Assembly: GCA_030849945.1 (NCBI GenBank)
Contig: JAVDKK010000002.1
Span: 124,001-188,000 of the forward strand
DNA length: 64,000 nt
DNA from: Schauerella fraxinea
GTDB lineage: Bacteria; Pseudomonadota; Gammaproteobacteria; Burkholderiales; Burkholderiaceae_B
Reading direction: 5' to 3'
The notes beneath the pieces are model-generated. The model had not been told where the DNA came from, searched no databases, and saw only the letters and a list, made by a program, of their open reading frames with translations. Shown here piece after piece: positions 34,748-42,739 of the stretch (position 1 is its first letter; each line of letters begins with the position of its first letter). Position numbers and translations under genes: made by a program.

Positions 34748-35294
34748 AGACAACTCCGAAGGACGACACAATGCCCAGCGCTTGGCCGGCGGCAAGCGTC
34801 AAAGGGGGGGGATAACGTGTGGAGTGGCCGCCGCTTGGCGCAGCGACCTCAGGAATCAGGGCGCAGGCGGCGAAAGTCGGGCGCACGGCGGCGTCTGCAG
34901 CAGCGCATCACTGCAATGCCGGTGCAACGCTTGAACGTGCAGGCGAAGGAATTGGGAAACGCGAGTCAATCGATACCGACGCATAAGTGCTTCTCCAGGG
35001 CTGTCTCCACCGGATATCGGATGCGGGCGCCATTTTGAGAAACGGCTTGCCGCTTACACAACGAATGTTGGTTTGACTGCTGCTTGTCTGAAACAAGTGT
35101 TTTAATTCTAGGAACGTTGACCGCCATCGGCAAGGGTTATTGCGCTGCAAAGCGGGATTTAGTGGAAAACACCTAGCTAACACTTTTACAACTCGCTGTT
35201 TTGATAAAACAGGTGTTTTAATTCGATCGCGGTAGTGGTGTGATGGCAGTATGGCGTTGGTCGGGCGCGTGGGGCGCCTCTACACAGGAGCACT
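34748..35294. other. 547-base divergent control region of the amidase operon and its TetR gene
   Basis: Markedly AT-rich in its right half compared with the flanking genes. It holds two near-identical 18-base direct repeats and two inverted repeats described in the next entry, plus the CAGGAG Shine-Dalgarno of the TetR gene. I see no convincing ORF within it. Promoters must lie here for both directions but no clear -35/-10 pair stands out. Confidence 0.6.
35083..35224. promoter_or_regulatory. Candidate operators for the divergent TetR regulator
   Basis: AAACAAGTGTTTTAATTC (35091-35108) and AAACAGGTGTTTTAATTC (35207-35224) differ at one base in 18. Each overlaps an inverted repeat: CTTGT-5-ACAAG (35083-35097) and CTGTTTT-3-AAAACAG (35196-35212). 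The core AGGTGTTTT also occurs inverted as AAAACACCT at 35166-35174. This is typical operator architecture, and the last palindrome lies 83 bases before the tetR ATG. Confidence 0.6.
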
Positions 35295-35990
35295 ATGTCG
35301 GACCTTTCACTTTCCGGCCCGGACACCGAGGCCGATGCGTCGGTCGATCAACGTATCTTGGTTGCGGCCAAGTCGTTGATCTCTCGCAAGGGGCCAATCG
35401 CCACAACCGTGCGCGATATCAGCGATGCCAGTAACACGAACGTTGCAGCGGTCAACTATTACTTCGGCTCCAAGGACGCCTTGGTGCGCCAGATTCTGAT
35501 GGACATCATCGGCCCGCCCAACGTGCGCCGCAAGCAGATGCTCCACGAGGCACAAGAACGCTTCGATGGTCATCCCATGCCGTTGCCGGTGATTCTCGAC
35601 GCGTTGATGCGGCCCTTGGTGGAGTGCGAACGCGATAGCGACGGCGGCCGGTTCTTCGTTCGCGTCGAACAGCATCTGCGCGCCACGCCCGAAAGCGAAT
35701 ACACGCGCTTCGTGGCGGACCACTTCGATGGTTACGCGCAGGTGTTTTTCGACGCGATGCGCGCGACCTTGCCGCATTTGAGTCGATCCGAAATCATCCT
35801 GCGTTATGAATTCGTACGGGGCGCCGCGTTGCATGTGTTGGTGAACTGCGATCCCCAATCCAGCAAGATCGCCACGCTTGCCCGCGGCGAGTCCATGCTG
35901 AACGCCGATGACAACGAAGCGGTGTTGTTGATGATCGTGGCACTGTCGTTGAACGGCCTTGGCGCGCCATCGTTTACGACGGTACGGTAA
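35295..35990 (+). CDS. TetR family transcriptional regulator
   Basis: 231 residues. N-terminal helix-turn-helix: ILVAAKSLISRKGPIATTVR, DISDASNTNVAAVNYYFGSK and DALVRQILMDI, the classic TetR_N pattern. The C-terminal domain is unclassified, as usual for ligand-binding TetR domains. Divergent from the Dpp-amidase operon, whose repressor it probably is, likely also autoregulating. CAGGAG precedes ATG 35295. Confidence 0.92.
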   Translation: MSDLSLSGPDTEADASVDQRILVAAKSLISRKGPIATTVRDISDASNTNVAAVNYYFGSKDALVRQILMDIIGPPNVRRKQMLHEAQERFDGHPMPLPVILDALMRPLVECERDSDGGRFFVRVEQHLRATPESEYTRFVADHFDGYAQVFFDAMRATLPHLSRSEIILRYEFVRGAALHVLVNCDPQSSKIATLARGESMLNADDNEAVLLMIVALSLNGLGAPSFTTVR

Positions 35991-36044
35991 TCCAGATGGC
36001 GATGTCACCGCATTCGGCGTTCACAACGCAACGGTCGTCCAGCG

Positions 36045-36827
36045 TTACGCCGTAACAGTGATCCAGGTTGGGGCGTGGTCGCTGGCATGCGGCTCGCCTC
36101 GCACCCAGGTATCCACACCTGCATCCTTCAGGCGCGTGGCGAGGCTGTCACTCAATAACAGATGGTCGATGCGCAAGCCCGAGTTGCTTTCCCAATGTCG
36201 GCGGAAGTAGTCCCAGAAAGTGTAGATGCGCTCATCGGGATGTGTTTCGCGCAACGCGTCAGTCCATCCCTGCTGGAGCAGACGTTCATAGCAGGCTCGG
36301 CTCTCGGGCTGCAGCAAGGCATCCTTGAGCCACGATCGGGTGTTGTAGATATCGGCATCGGTGGGGATGACGTTGTAATCGCCGGCCAGCAACACAGGGT
36401 GCCCCGTGTCGTACAGCGACTGCGCATGATCGATGAACCGCTCGAACCACTTGAGCTTGTATTCAAACTTCGGGCCGGGCTGCGGATTGCCGTTGGGAAG
36501 GTACAGGCAGCCCACCAGCACGCCGTGCACAGCCGCCTCGATATAGCGGCTGTGGGCGTCATCGTCATTGGCGGGCAGTCCACGACGGGTTTCGATCGGG
36601 TCCATGTCGCGCGCGAGAATCGCCACGCCGTTCCAGGCCTTTTCACCCTGCCATATCGCGCCATACCCCGCGGCATTGATCTCGGCGATCGGAAAAGCGC
36701 TATCCACGCATTTGAGTTCCTGCAGACACACGACATCGGGCGCTTCGCGCTCGAGCCAAGCAAGTAAAGCAGGCAATCGCGAGCGGATGCCGTTGATATT
36801 GAAGGTGGCGAAGGTGAGGGTAGACAT
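36045..36827 (-). CDS. xthA: Exodeoxyribonuclease III
   Basis: 260-residue endonuclease/exonuclease/phosphatase-fold AP endonuclease for base excision repair. LTFATFNINGIRSRLPALLA (Asn), VVCLQELKC (metal-binding Glu), VLLAGDYNVIPTDADIYN (Asp/Asn pair), RIDHLLLS and the C-terminal ASDHAPTWI (catalytic Asp-His) are all present. ATG 36827 was chosen because MSTLTFATFNINGIR is the family N-terminus; upstream codons are basic and unlike it. Confidence 0.94.
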   Translation of the reverse strand: MSTLTFATFNINGIRSRLPALLAWLEREAPDVVCLQELKCVDSAFPIAEINAAGYGAIWQGEKAWNGVAILARDMDPIETRRGLPANDDDAHSRYIEAAVHGVLVGCLYLPNGNPQPGPKFEYKLKWFERFIDHAQSLYDTGHPVLLAGDYNVIPTDADIYNTRSWLKDALLQPESRACYERLLQQGWTDALRETHPDERIYTFWDYFRRHWESNSGLRIDHLLLSDSLATRLKDAGVDTWVRGEPHASDHAPTWITVTA

Positions 36828-36944
36828 GGGCGTTGACGGTCTCATTGGATGGCGCTTGCGCCGCAGTTGCCGTTCCCAACGCAACGACTTGCGGTTCGAG
36901 CATGCAGATCGGGAGGCGTTCCCCTAGCCGATTTTTCTTCTCAC

Positions 36945-37012
36945 ATCGTCAGTTAGCTAAACGACGACATCATCAACCCACCGTATTCTTCCGCATATCG
37001 TCAGTTAGCTAA
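36945..37012. promoter_or_regulatory. Two 16-base direct repeats upstream of the ArsR-like gene
   Basis: ATCGTCAGTTAGCTAA occurs at 36945-36960 and again at 36997-37012, 52 bases apart (about five helical turns). Each contains the perfect palindrome TTAGCTAA. The second copy ends 19 bases before the regulator's ATG. They are likely operators for the regulator or part of its promoter. Confidence 0.55.
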
Positions 37013-37031
37013 GTGGCGATACGATCGAAAA

Positions 37032-37382
37032 ATGAATCGTTCCCTCCAGGTCAAGGCAATGTCCAGCGAAGTCCGCATGTCGATCCTGCGGTATCTCGAT
37101 CGGGCCAAAATTCATTTCAACTATCCCTGGCGCACCGAGCCCGTGGCGTTCGCCGTCAACATGACCCTGATCGCTAAAGTGATGCACATCGCGCCGCCAA
37201 CCGCGAGCAGGCATCTCCACATCTTGAGGGAGGCGGGCATTATCACCATTCGGAAGTCTCAAAAGTGGTCTTATTGCATGCGGGATGACGTTGTCATCCA
37301 TGAGTACTTGGTGTGGCTACAGGGGCGCCTATCGGCAAGCGGTGAGTGGCAAACGGCTGGAAATAAGACTCATGGTTCATGA
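37032..37382 (+). CDS. ArsR-like winged-helix regulator
   Basis: 116 residues. VKAMSSEVRMSILRYLD is the usual ArsR first helix, and NMTLIAKVMHIAPPTASRHL followed by HILREAGIITIRKSQKWSYC is the helix-turn-helix plus wing. No ELCVCD-type metal-binding motif is present, so it probably senses something other than arsenite or zinc. The gene and its leader are less GC-rich than their neighbours. Twin 16-base repeats upstream suggest autoregulation. No adjacent operon target is obvious; the next gene is the GGDEF protein. Confidence 0.8.
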   Translation: MNRSLQVKAMSSEVRMSILRYLDRAKIHFNYPWRTEPVAFAVNMTLIAKVMHIAPPTASRHLHILREAGIITIRKSQKWSYCMRDDVVIHEYLVWLQGRLSASGEWQTAGNKTHGS

Positions 37383-37540
37383 CCCACGGACAGGTATGAG
37401 CGCGTGCGTCAAAGGCGTGCGATTCCGTCGGATTTTTGTCACATGGTTGGGATGGCGTCAAAATAACGGGAATATGCTGCCTCTGCAGGTATGATCTGCG
37501 AAAGACCCCGGCAAACGGGCTGAGTAAAGGCAGATCTCCT

Positions 37541-39064
37541 TTGGAAGCACAGACTTACAGGCCCTCAGCAAGCTTCATCGATCTGATGATGGATGCGGTA
37601 TTTGCCGTCACGAAGGATGCTCGCGTGGTTTTCGCCAGCGCCGCATGCGAACGTATTTTCGGCTACACCCCGCAGGAGATGATCGGCAAATCCATGTTCG
37701 ACATGATGTTGCCGGAAGATCGCGAAATGACCCGCGACTCGATCGTCGATGTGATGTCGGGATTGCCGCAATTTCATTTCGAAAATCGCTACGTCCGCAA
37801 GGACGGCCAGATCGTGCATATCATGTGGTCGGCGCGCTGGTCGCCCGCCGATCAATTGCGCATCGGGGTTGCCCGCGATATCACCGAGCGCAAGCGTGCC
37901 GAAGCCAAGCAGGCCGTGCTGTATGCCATTGCCGAGGCCGCGTTTGCCGCCGATGATTTGCCCACACTCTTTCGACTGATTCATCGCATCGTGGGAAGCC
38001 TGTTGCCGGCGGATAATTTCTCGGTTTCCCTTTACGACGAGCAAACCGATCAGCTGAGTTTCCCATACCACGTCGACGCTCATGAGCCGGCGCCGCAACC
38101 CCATACGTCTGCCACCGGCGCGCTGTGCGCTGAAACGCTTCGCACGGGGCAGCCTTTGCTGCTCGCTGGCGACGCGCTGCGCGATCGTTTGACGGCGCTG
38201 AATACGCCCATCGCCGTGATGCCGCTGTGCTGGTTGAGCGTACCGCTCAATGTTCATAAAGGCGCGATCGGGGTGCTGGTGCTCAAGAGCTATCCCGGCG
38301 GGGTCTGCTATAGCGAGAAGGATGTCGAGCTGCTGCAATTCGCGTGTACGCAGATCGCGACCGTCATTGAGCGCCAGCAAATGCAGGCGCGCCTTCAATA
38401 TCTGGCGCAGTACGACCAGTTGACCGCGTTGCCCAACCGGGGCGTGCTCTACGATCGGCTCAAGGTGGCCCTGGCACTCGCCCGTCGCGAGCAAGGGCGG
38501 CTGTCTGTGCTCTATATCGATTTGGACAAATTCAAGCAGGTAAACGATACCCAGGGTCATGGTGTGGGAGATCGATTGCTGCAGGAAGTCGCCGCGCGGC
38601 TGAGGCAGTGTGTGCGCGACGCCGATACGGTGGCCCGCGTGGGCGGCGATGAGTTTGTCGTGCTGCTGCAAGGTCTGCCGCTGCCCGAGCACGCGTCGCA
38701 GGTCGCCGATACGATCCACCACATGCTGACGCGCCCCTACGCGATCGACGGGCACGACCTGAGTATCCGACCCAGCATCGGTATTGCCTTGTATCCCGAC
38801 CACGGCGAGTTCGAGCACGATTTGCTCAAACATGCCGACACGGCGATGTACCGGATGAAAAACGCGGTTGCCACGCCGATCGGTGGCGCGATCGAGATCG
38901 ACCAGCCGTTGCCGGTCGACATCGCCACGCCGATCGACATTGCCACACCGATCGACATTGCTACGCCCATCGACATCGCTGCGCCTATGGGCATCGCTGC
39001 GCCGGACGAGATCCTGACGCCCAGCGCATTGGGCACTAACGCGTTCATGTCCGCGTCGGCGTGA
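37541..39064 (+). CDS. PAS-GAF-GGDEF diguanylate cyclase
   Basis: About 507 residues if started at TTG 37541; the true start is uncertain and could be upstream at 37436 or at an internal ATG. PAS (roughly residues 10-120): MMDAVFAVTKDARVVFASAA, YVRKDGQIVHIMWSARW, VARDITERKRAE. GAF (roughly 130-290): LRTGQPLLLAGDALRDRL. GGDEF (roughly 300-470): the active site VGGDEFVVLL near 368-372 is intact, and an RxxD inhibitory site (RDAD) lies five residues upstream, so it should make cyclic-di-GMP under product inhibition. No transmembrane segment or EAL domain. The last ~40 residues are a repeated DIATPI motif. Confidence 0.88.
   Translation: MEAQTYRPSASFIDLMMDAVFAVTKDARVVFASAACERIFGYTPQEMIGKSMFDMMLPEDREMTRDSIVDVMSGLPQFHFENRYVRKDGQIVHIMWSARWSPADQLRIGVARDITERKRAEAKQAVLYAIAEAAFAADDLPTLFRLIHRIVGSLLPADNFSVSLYDEQTDQLSFPYHVDAHEPAPQPHTSATGALCAETLRTGQPLLLAGDALRDRLTALNTPIAVMPLCWLSVPLNVHKGAIGVLVLKSYPGGVCYSEKDVELLQFACTQIATVIERQQMQARLQYLAQYDQLTALPNRGVLYDRLKVALALARREQGRLSVLYIDLDKFKQVNDTQGHGVGDRLLQEVAARLRQCVRDADTVARVGGDEFVVLLQGLPLPEHASQVADTIHHMLTRPYAIDGHDLSIRPSIGIALYPDHGEFEHDLLKHADTAMYRMKNAVATPIGGAIEIDQPLPVDIATPIDIATPIDIATPIDIAAPMGIAAPDEILTPSALGTNAFMSASA
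38918..39004 (+). repeat. Coding tandem repeat, 18 bases, ~5 copies
   Basis: GACATCGCCACGCCGATC-like 18-base units at 38918, 38936, 38954, 38972 and a shortened 38990 encode DIATPI repeats after the GGDEF domain. Third-position differences show the units have diverged without losing the protein repeat. Confidence 0.85.
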
Positions 39065-39209
39065 CGCTCGGCGTCGGCCTGACGTTTGGCGTCGGCCTGA
39101 CGTTCGGGGCCGGCCTCAGCCGTTCGGCGCCAGTCTCAGCCGTTCGGCGCAGTCTCAGCCGTTCGGCGCCTGTCTCAGCAGTTCGGCGCCAGTCTCAGCA
39201 GTTCGGCAC
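39061..39209. repeat. Degenerate tandem repeats after the GGDEF gene
   Basis: First an 18-base unit related to TGACGTTTGGCGTCGGCC occurs about three times (39062-39115). Then a 20-base unit CGTTCGGCGCCAGTCTCAGC recurs at 39121, 39141 (19 bases), 39160, 39180 and partly 39200. Units are contiguous, with no unique spacers. The tract ends before the control region of the YncE-like lipoprotein gene. Confidence 0.85.
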
Positions 39210-39242
39210 GACGCGTGCGCGTGTTATCTTTCGTGCCAATTA

Positions 39243-39261
39243 GAGAATGTGTCTCGTTATC
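39243..39261 (+). promoter_or_regulatory. Fur-box-like site upstream of the YncE-like lipoprotein gene
   Basis: GAGAATGTGTCTCGTTATC matches 13 of 19 positions of GATAATGATAATCATTATC by hand count, 43 bases before the GTG start at 39305. Moderate match; supported mainly by being next to the siderophore island and by other Fur boxes at 40611 and 42670. Confidence 0.4.
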
Positions 39262-39304
39262 AAGTGACGGAACGAGTCTCGTCATTAAAGCAAAAGGATG
39301 CTTC

Positions 39305-40474
39305 GTGATCGCCCAATCGACCTTCGTTCGTACTCGCCGTGCCGCTGGATTAGTGGCTCTGACGCTTGTGCTTGCCGCCTGCCAGACGCCGACCCACGAC
39401 GACCTGCGCCAACCGTCGCCGCCCGCGCCGGCCCTCTATCCGCAAGGCCAGAACGCGCATGCCGTGCAGCGCGTGGATGTGGGCTTGGGGTTATATGAGA
39501 TTCAGGCGCTGGACGCCGATACGCTGGTGGTCGCCGCTTCGCCTTCGTTTAAGAAGGACGCGTCGGGCACGCTGTATTTCCTCGATGCGCAAACGCTGGC
39601 CGTGAAGGACACCGTGAATATTCCGCGCCGGTCGTTCGCCGTCGGTATCAATCGACGCACCCAGACGATTTATGTTGGCAACACTCTGGATGGGTCGTTG
39701 ACGGTCGTCGACGCCGCCAAGCGAGCGGTGATCGGTACGATTCAACTCGGCCGCGCCGATGCGAAAGGCGATATGCCGCATACGCGCAAGGTGATCGTCG
39801 ATGAGGTCCGCGACAGGGTGTTCGTGACGAGCCCTGGCGATGCCGGCAAGGTGTGGGTCATCGACGGCAAGTCGCGTCAGGTGCGTCATACGTTGAACAA
39901 CCTGGGCCGCTGGACGGCGGGCGCTGCGTACGACGCGCAGACCGATCGGCTGTACGTGGGGCAGGGCGGTACACACGAAATCCTGGCGATCGATCCCACT
40001 CGCGGGCGCGTGGTGCAGCGTATGACCACTGGCGATACGACCAATGCCCGGGATTCCAAGCACTTTCTGCTGAACGTGGCGCTCGACAGCAATACCAGGC
40101 GCTTGTTCGCCACCGATTCGAACACCAATCGCCTGTACGTATTCGATTTGGGTTCGGGTAAGGCGATCCAGCAGGTGCAATTGGGCAAGGGCGCGCTCGA
40201 CGTGCTGTTCAACCCGGCACGGCAAGAGATCTACGTCACGAATCGTGGCGCAGGACATGGCGACAAATCGGGAACGGGCGCGTTGACGATCCTCGATGCG
40301 ACGAACTACGCCGTCAAGCGCACAGTCGATCTGCCAGTGCATCCCAATAGCTTGGCGCTGGGGGACGCAAGGGAGGTACTGTTCGCCACGGTGAAGGCTG
40401 CCATGGACAAGGATCACCCGTCCTATCGCGAAGGCGCGTTGGACAGCGTTGTGCGCGTGCCGCTGGCGAACTGA
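39305..40474 (+). CDS. YncE-family beta-propeller lipoprotein
   Basis: 389 residues from GTG 39305, preceded by AAAGGA. Signal peptide with lipobox LVLAAC, so a membrane-anchored lipoprotein. The mature part is a seven-bladed YVTN/YncE propeller: RRTQTIYVGNTLDGSLTVVD, RVFVTSPGDAGKVWVIDG, RLFATDSNTNRLYVFDLGSG, EIYVTNRGAG. E. coli YncE is iron-regulated through Fur; the Fur-like site upstream and the siderophore genes downstream fit that. Molecular function unknown. A second, non-lipidated YncE protein closes the island at 57650. Confidence 0.85.
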   Translation: MIAQSTFVRTRRAAGLVALTLVLAACQTPTHDDLRQPSPPAPALYPQGQNAHAVQRVDVGLGLYEIQALDADTLVVAASPSFKKDASGTLYFLDAQTLAVKDTVNIPRRSFAVGINRRTQTIYVGNTLDGSLTVVDAAKRAVIGTIQLGRADAKGDMPHTRKVIVDEVRDRVFVTSPGDAGKVWVIDGKSRQVRHTLNNLGRWTAGAAYDAQTDRLYVGQGGTHEILAIDPTRGRVVQRMTTGDTTNARDSKHFLLNVALDSNTRRLFATDSNTNRLYVFDLGSGKAIQQVQLGKGALDVLFNPARQEIYVTNRGAGHGDKSGTGALTILDATNYAVKRTVDLPVHPNSLALGDAREVLFATVKAAMDKDHPSYREGALDSVVRVPLAN

Positions 40475-40610
40475 TCGTTAACATCGGTCGGGGCAGTGGC
40501 GGCGTAAATCCATCTGGATGCCGGGCGCGCGCGGCGTGCAACGCGTGCGCCCTGTGTGCTGGCTGCGATCTTGTGGTCGCGCCTGCGCCCACACATCAAG
40601 TCATGAGATA

Positions 40611-40639
40611 CTTAACGTTAATCATTCTCTATTGAGAAT
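40611..40639 (+). promoter_or_regulatory. Fur box upstream of the siderophore permease gene
   Basis: CTTAACGTTAATCATTCTC (40611-40629) matches the Fur consensus at 13 of 19 positions on the minus strand. It runs into an ATTCTC-TATT-GAGAAT inverted repeat (40624-40639), adding another GAGAAT hexamer. About 100 bases before the permease start. Confidence 0.6.
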
Positions 40640-40738
40640 GGCTTCGCCGCAGTCGCCATACCGGTTGACGCGGTCGCGCGCGAGCGTCAAGCCGCGCGCG
40701 CTATCGCTCTCTTTCACAACGCGTGCCGGTCAATCATC

Positions 40739-41815
40739 TTGTCTACGCCTAATCCTCTGCCCGCCGCCGGCACGCCCGGCCTGGAATTTTCTCCCGAGCA
40801 CTACCGCCGCATCATCCGCCGTCGTTGGGCGATGGTGGCGCTGCTGGCCGCGGTCATCCTGGGCTGCATGTTGCTCGATTTCACGATGGGTGCGTCCGGT
40901 CTCGGGTTGGGCGAGTTGCTGCAAACGCTCTTCAACCCGGACGCGGCAGACGCCACCACACGGGTGATCGTCTGGAATATCCGTTTGCCGTATGCCTTGA
41001 TGGCGATGGCCGTTGGTGTGGCTCTGGGTCTGGCAGGCGCAGAGATGCAGACCATTTTGAATAATCCGCTGGCCAGTCCGTTCACGTTGGGCATCTCATC
41101 GGCTGCAGCCTTTGGGGCCTCGCTGGTCATCGTGCTGGATCTGGCGATCCCCGGCGTGCCGGTGGCGTGGGCCATTGCCGGCAACGCCTTCGTGTTCGCG
41201 TTGATGTCGGCCATGTTGCTGCACTTCGTGGCAAGGTGGGGCGGTATGAATGCCAGCGGCGTGGTGCTGTTCGGCATCGCGCTGGTTTTTTCTTTCAACG
41301 CCTTGGTGTCGTTGATCCAGTTCGTGGCAAGCGCCGATGCGCTGCAGGGCCTGGTGTTCTGGACCATGGGCAGCCTGGGACGCGCCGATTGGACGAAGGT
41401 CGGCGTGCTGCTACTGGTGTTTGCCCTCATTCTGCCGTTGTCGATGCGCGATTCGTGGCGGCTGACGGCCATGCGCCTGGGTGAAGAGCGGGCGGCGAGT
41501 TTCGGTATCGATGTGCGCCGGCTGCGCTTGCGCGCGCTAGTACGTATCAGCATTTTGTCGGCGCTGGCCGTGGCGTTCGTGGGCACCATAGGCTTCGTGG
41601 GACTGGTGGCGCCTCATATCGCGCGCCGCATCTTCGGCGAGGATCATCGTTTCTACCTTCCGGGCAGCGCGCTCGTGGGCGGGGTCATTCTGTCGGCGGC
41701 GTCGATCGCGTCCAAGAATATGGTGCCCGGCATCATCATCCCGGTCGGGATCGTCACGTCGCTCGTCGGTATCCCGTTCTTCCTGGCGGTCGTGTTCAAG
41801 CGTCAACTGCAATAG
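40739..41815 (+). CDS. FecCD-family iron-siderophore ABC permease
   Basis: 358 residues, about nine or ten helices. NIRLPYALMAMAVGVALGLA, GAEMQTILNNPLASPFTLGI and VAPHIARRIFGEDHRFYLPG are the FecCD family signatures. It appears as a single permease gene, so it must form a homodimer in the membrane. TTG 40739 is the likely start but has a weak Shine-Dalgarno. A Fur box lies upstream, and the ATPase gene is 7 bases downstream. Confidence 0.93.
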   Translation: MSTPNPLPAAGTPGLEFSPEHYRRIIRRRWAMVALLAAVILGCMLLDFTMGASGLGLGELLQTLFNPDAADATTRVIVWNIRLPYALMAMAVGVALGLAGAEMQTILNNPLASPFTLGISSAAAFGASLVIVLDLAIPGVPVAWAIAGNAFVFALMSAMLLHFVARWGGMNASGVVLFGIALVFSFNALVSLIQFVASADALQGLVFWTMGSLGRADWTKVGVLLLVFALILPLSMRDSWRLTAMRLGEERAASFGIDVRRLRLRALVRISILSALAVAFVGTIGFVGLVAPHIARRIFGEDHRFYLPGSALVGGVILSAASIASKNMVPGIIIPVGIVTSLVGIPFFLAVVFKRQLQ

Positions 41816-41822
41816 GCTCGTC

Positions 41823-42617
41823 GTGCTGCAACTCAATCATCTCAAGGTCGCTTACGGCGCGCGCGAAATCATCAAGGATCTGTCGGTGGCGCCGATTGCC
41901 GTAGGCACCGTCACCGCATTGCTGGGTCCCAACGGCAGCGGCAAATCGACGCTGCTCAAGGCCGTGGCCGGGCTGATCAAGCTGGCGGGCGGCCAGGTCG
42001 TGATGAATGGCGACGATCTGACGCGCGCGAGTTTCGAAACGCGGGCCCGCCAGGTGGTGTATTTGCCGCAGACCTTGCCGGCGGCGGTGCATCTGCAGGT
42101 GTTCGAATCGGTGCTCGTGGCGGCCAATGCCTCGGCATTCGCGGGTGCGGCAGCAGGCTCGGGCAAAGGCGATATCGCCGCCGTCGATGCGCTGCTGCAG
42201 CGGCTGGGCATCGCCCATCTGGCGATGCGTTATCTCGATCAGTTGTCAGGCGGGCAAAAGCAACTCGTCGGGCTGGCGCAGGCGCTGATTCGCCGCCCCA
42301 GGCTGTTGCTGCTGGACGAGCCGCTCTCGGCACTCGATCTGAATTATCAGTTTCATGTGATGGATCTCTTGCGCCAGGAAACCCGCGATAACGGGCTGGT
42401 CACCTTGATCGTTCTGCACGATCTGAACATCGCGTTGAAGCATGCCGATCATTGCCTGATGATCCGGTCGGGCGATCTGATTGCCGAAGGCGTGCCGAGC
42501 GCGGTGATCACGCCGGACACGCTGGCCACAGTGTATGGCGTACGCGCCCGGGTGGAGCCGTGCTCGCTCGGCGTATCGCAGGTGATGATCGACGGGCTCC
42601 ACGCCGACGTCCATTGA
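41823..42617 (+). CDS. Iron-siderophore ABC transporter ATPase (FecE/FepC-like)
   Basis: 264 residues from GTG. Walker A LLGPNGSGKSTLLKAVAG, signature DQLSGGQKQLVGLAQAL, Walker B LLLLDEPLSALDLNYQ, switch His IVLHDLNIALKHAD. Energises the adjacent permease. The 122-base gap after it contains the promoter and Fur box of the next gene. Confidence 0.94.
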   Translation: MLQLNHLKVAYGAREIIKDLSVAPIAVGTVTALLGPNGSGKSTLLKAVAGLIKLAGGQVVMNGDDLTRASFETRARQVVYLPQTLPAAVHLQVFESVLVAANASAFAGAAAGSGKGDIAAVDALLQRLGIAHLAMRYLDQLSGGQKQLVGLAQALIRRPRLLLLDEPLSALDLNYQFHVMDLLRQETRDNGLVTLIVLHDLNIALKHADHCLMIRSGDLIAEGVPSAVITPDTLATVYGVRARVEPCSLGVSQVMIDGLHADVH

Positions 42618-42661
42618 AACGTTTGCGCGGGCGGGTTGGCTTGTTGCCGTCGTCATACGTG

Positions 42662-42690
42662 TTTACAATGAAAATCGATATCATTATTAA
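42662..42690 (+). promoter_or_regulatory. Promoter with overlapping Fur box before the siderophore operon
   Basis: TTTACA (-35, 42662-42667) and TATTAA (-10, 42685-42690) are 17 bases apart. The Fur-like box GAAAATCGATATCATTATT (42670-42688) covers the spacer and most of the -10, matching GATAATGATAATCATTATC at 13 of 19 positions. Iron-bound Fur would block the polymerase directly. It drives fecB and probably the whole run to entS. Confidence 0.7.
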
Positions 42691-42739
42691 CCCTAATAGA
42701 GAACGCGCGCGGTTTTCTCGCGCCGGCGTCTCGTCGCTC

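Noticed and set aside
39121..39209. Possible CRISPR-like array
   Set aside because: Units of 19-20 bases are contiguous with no unique spacers and no cas genes nearby; simple tandem repeat.
42668..42739. Earlier ATG for the FecB-like protein
   Set aside because: It lies within the promoter spacer and Fur box, and would add charged residues ahead of a good signal peptide.
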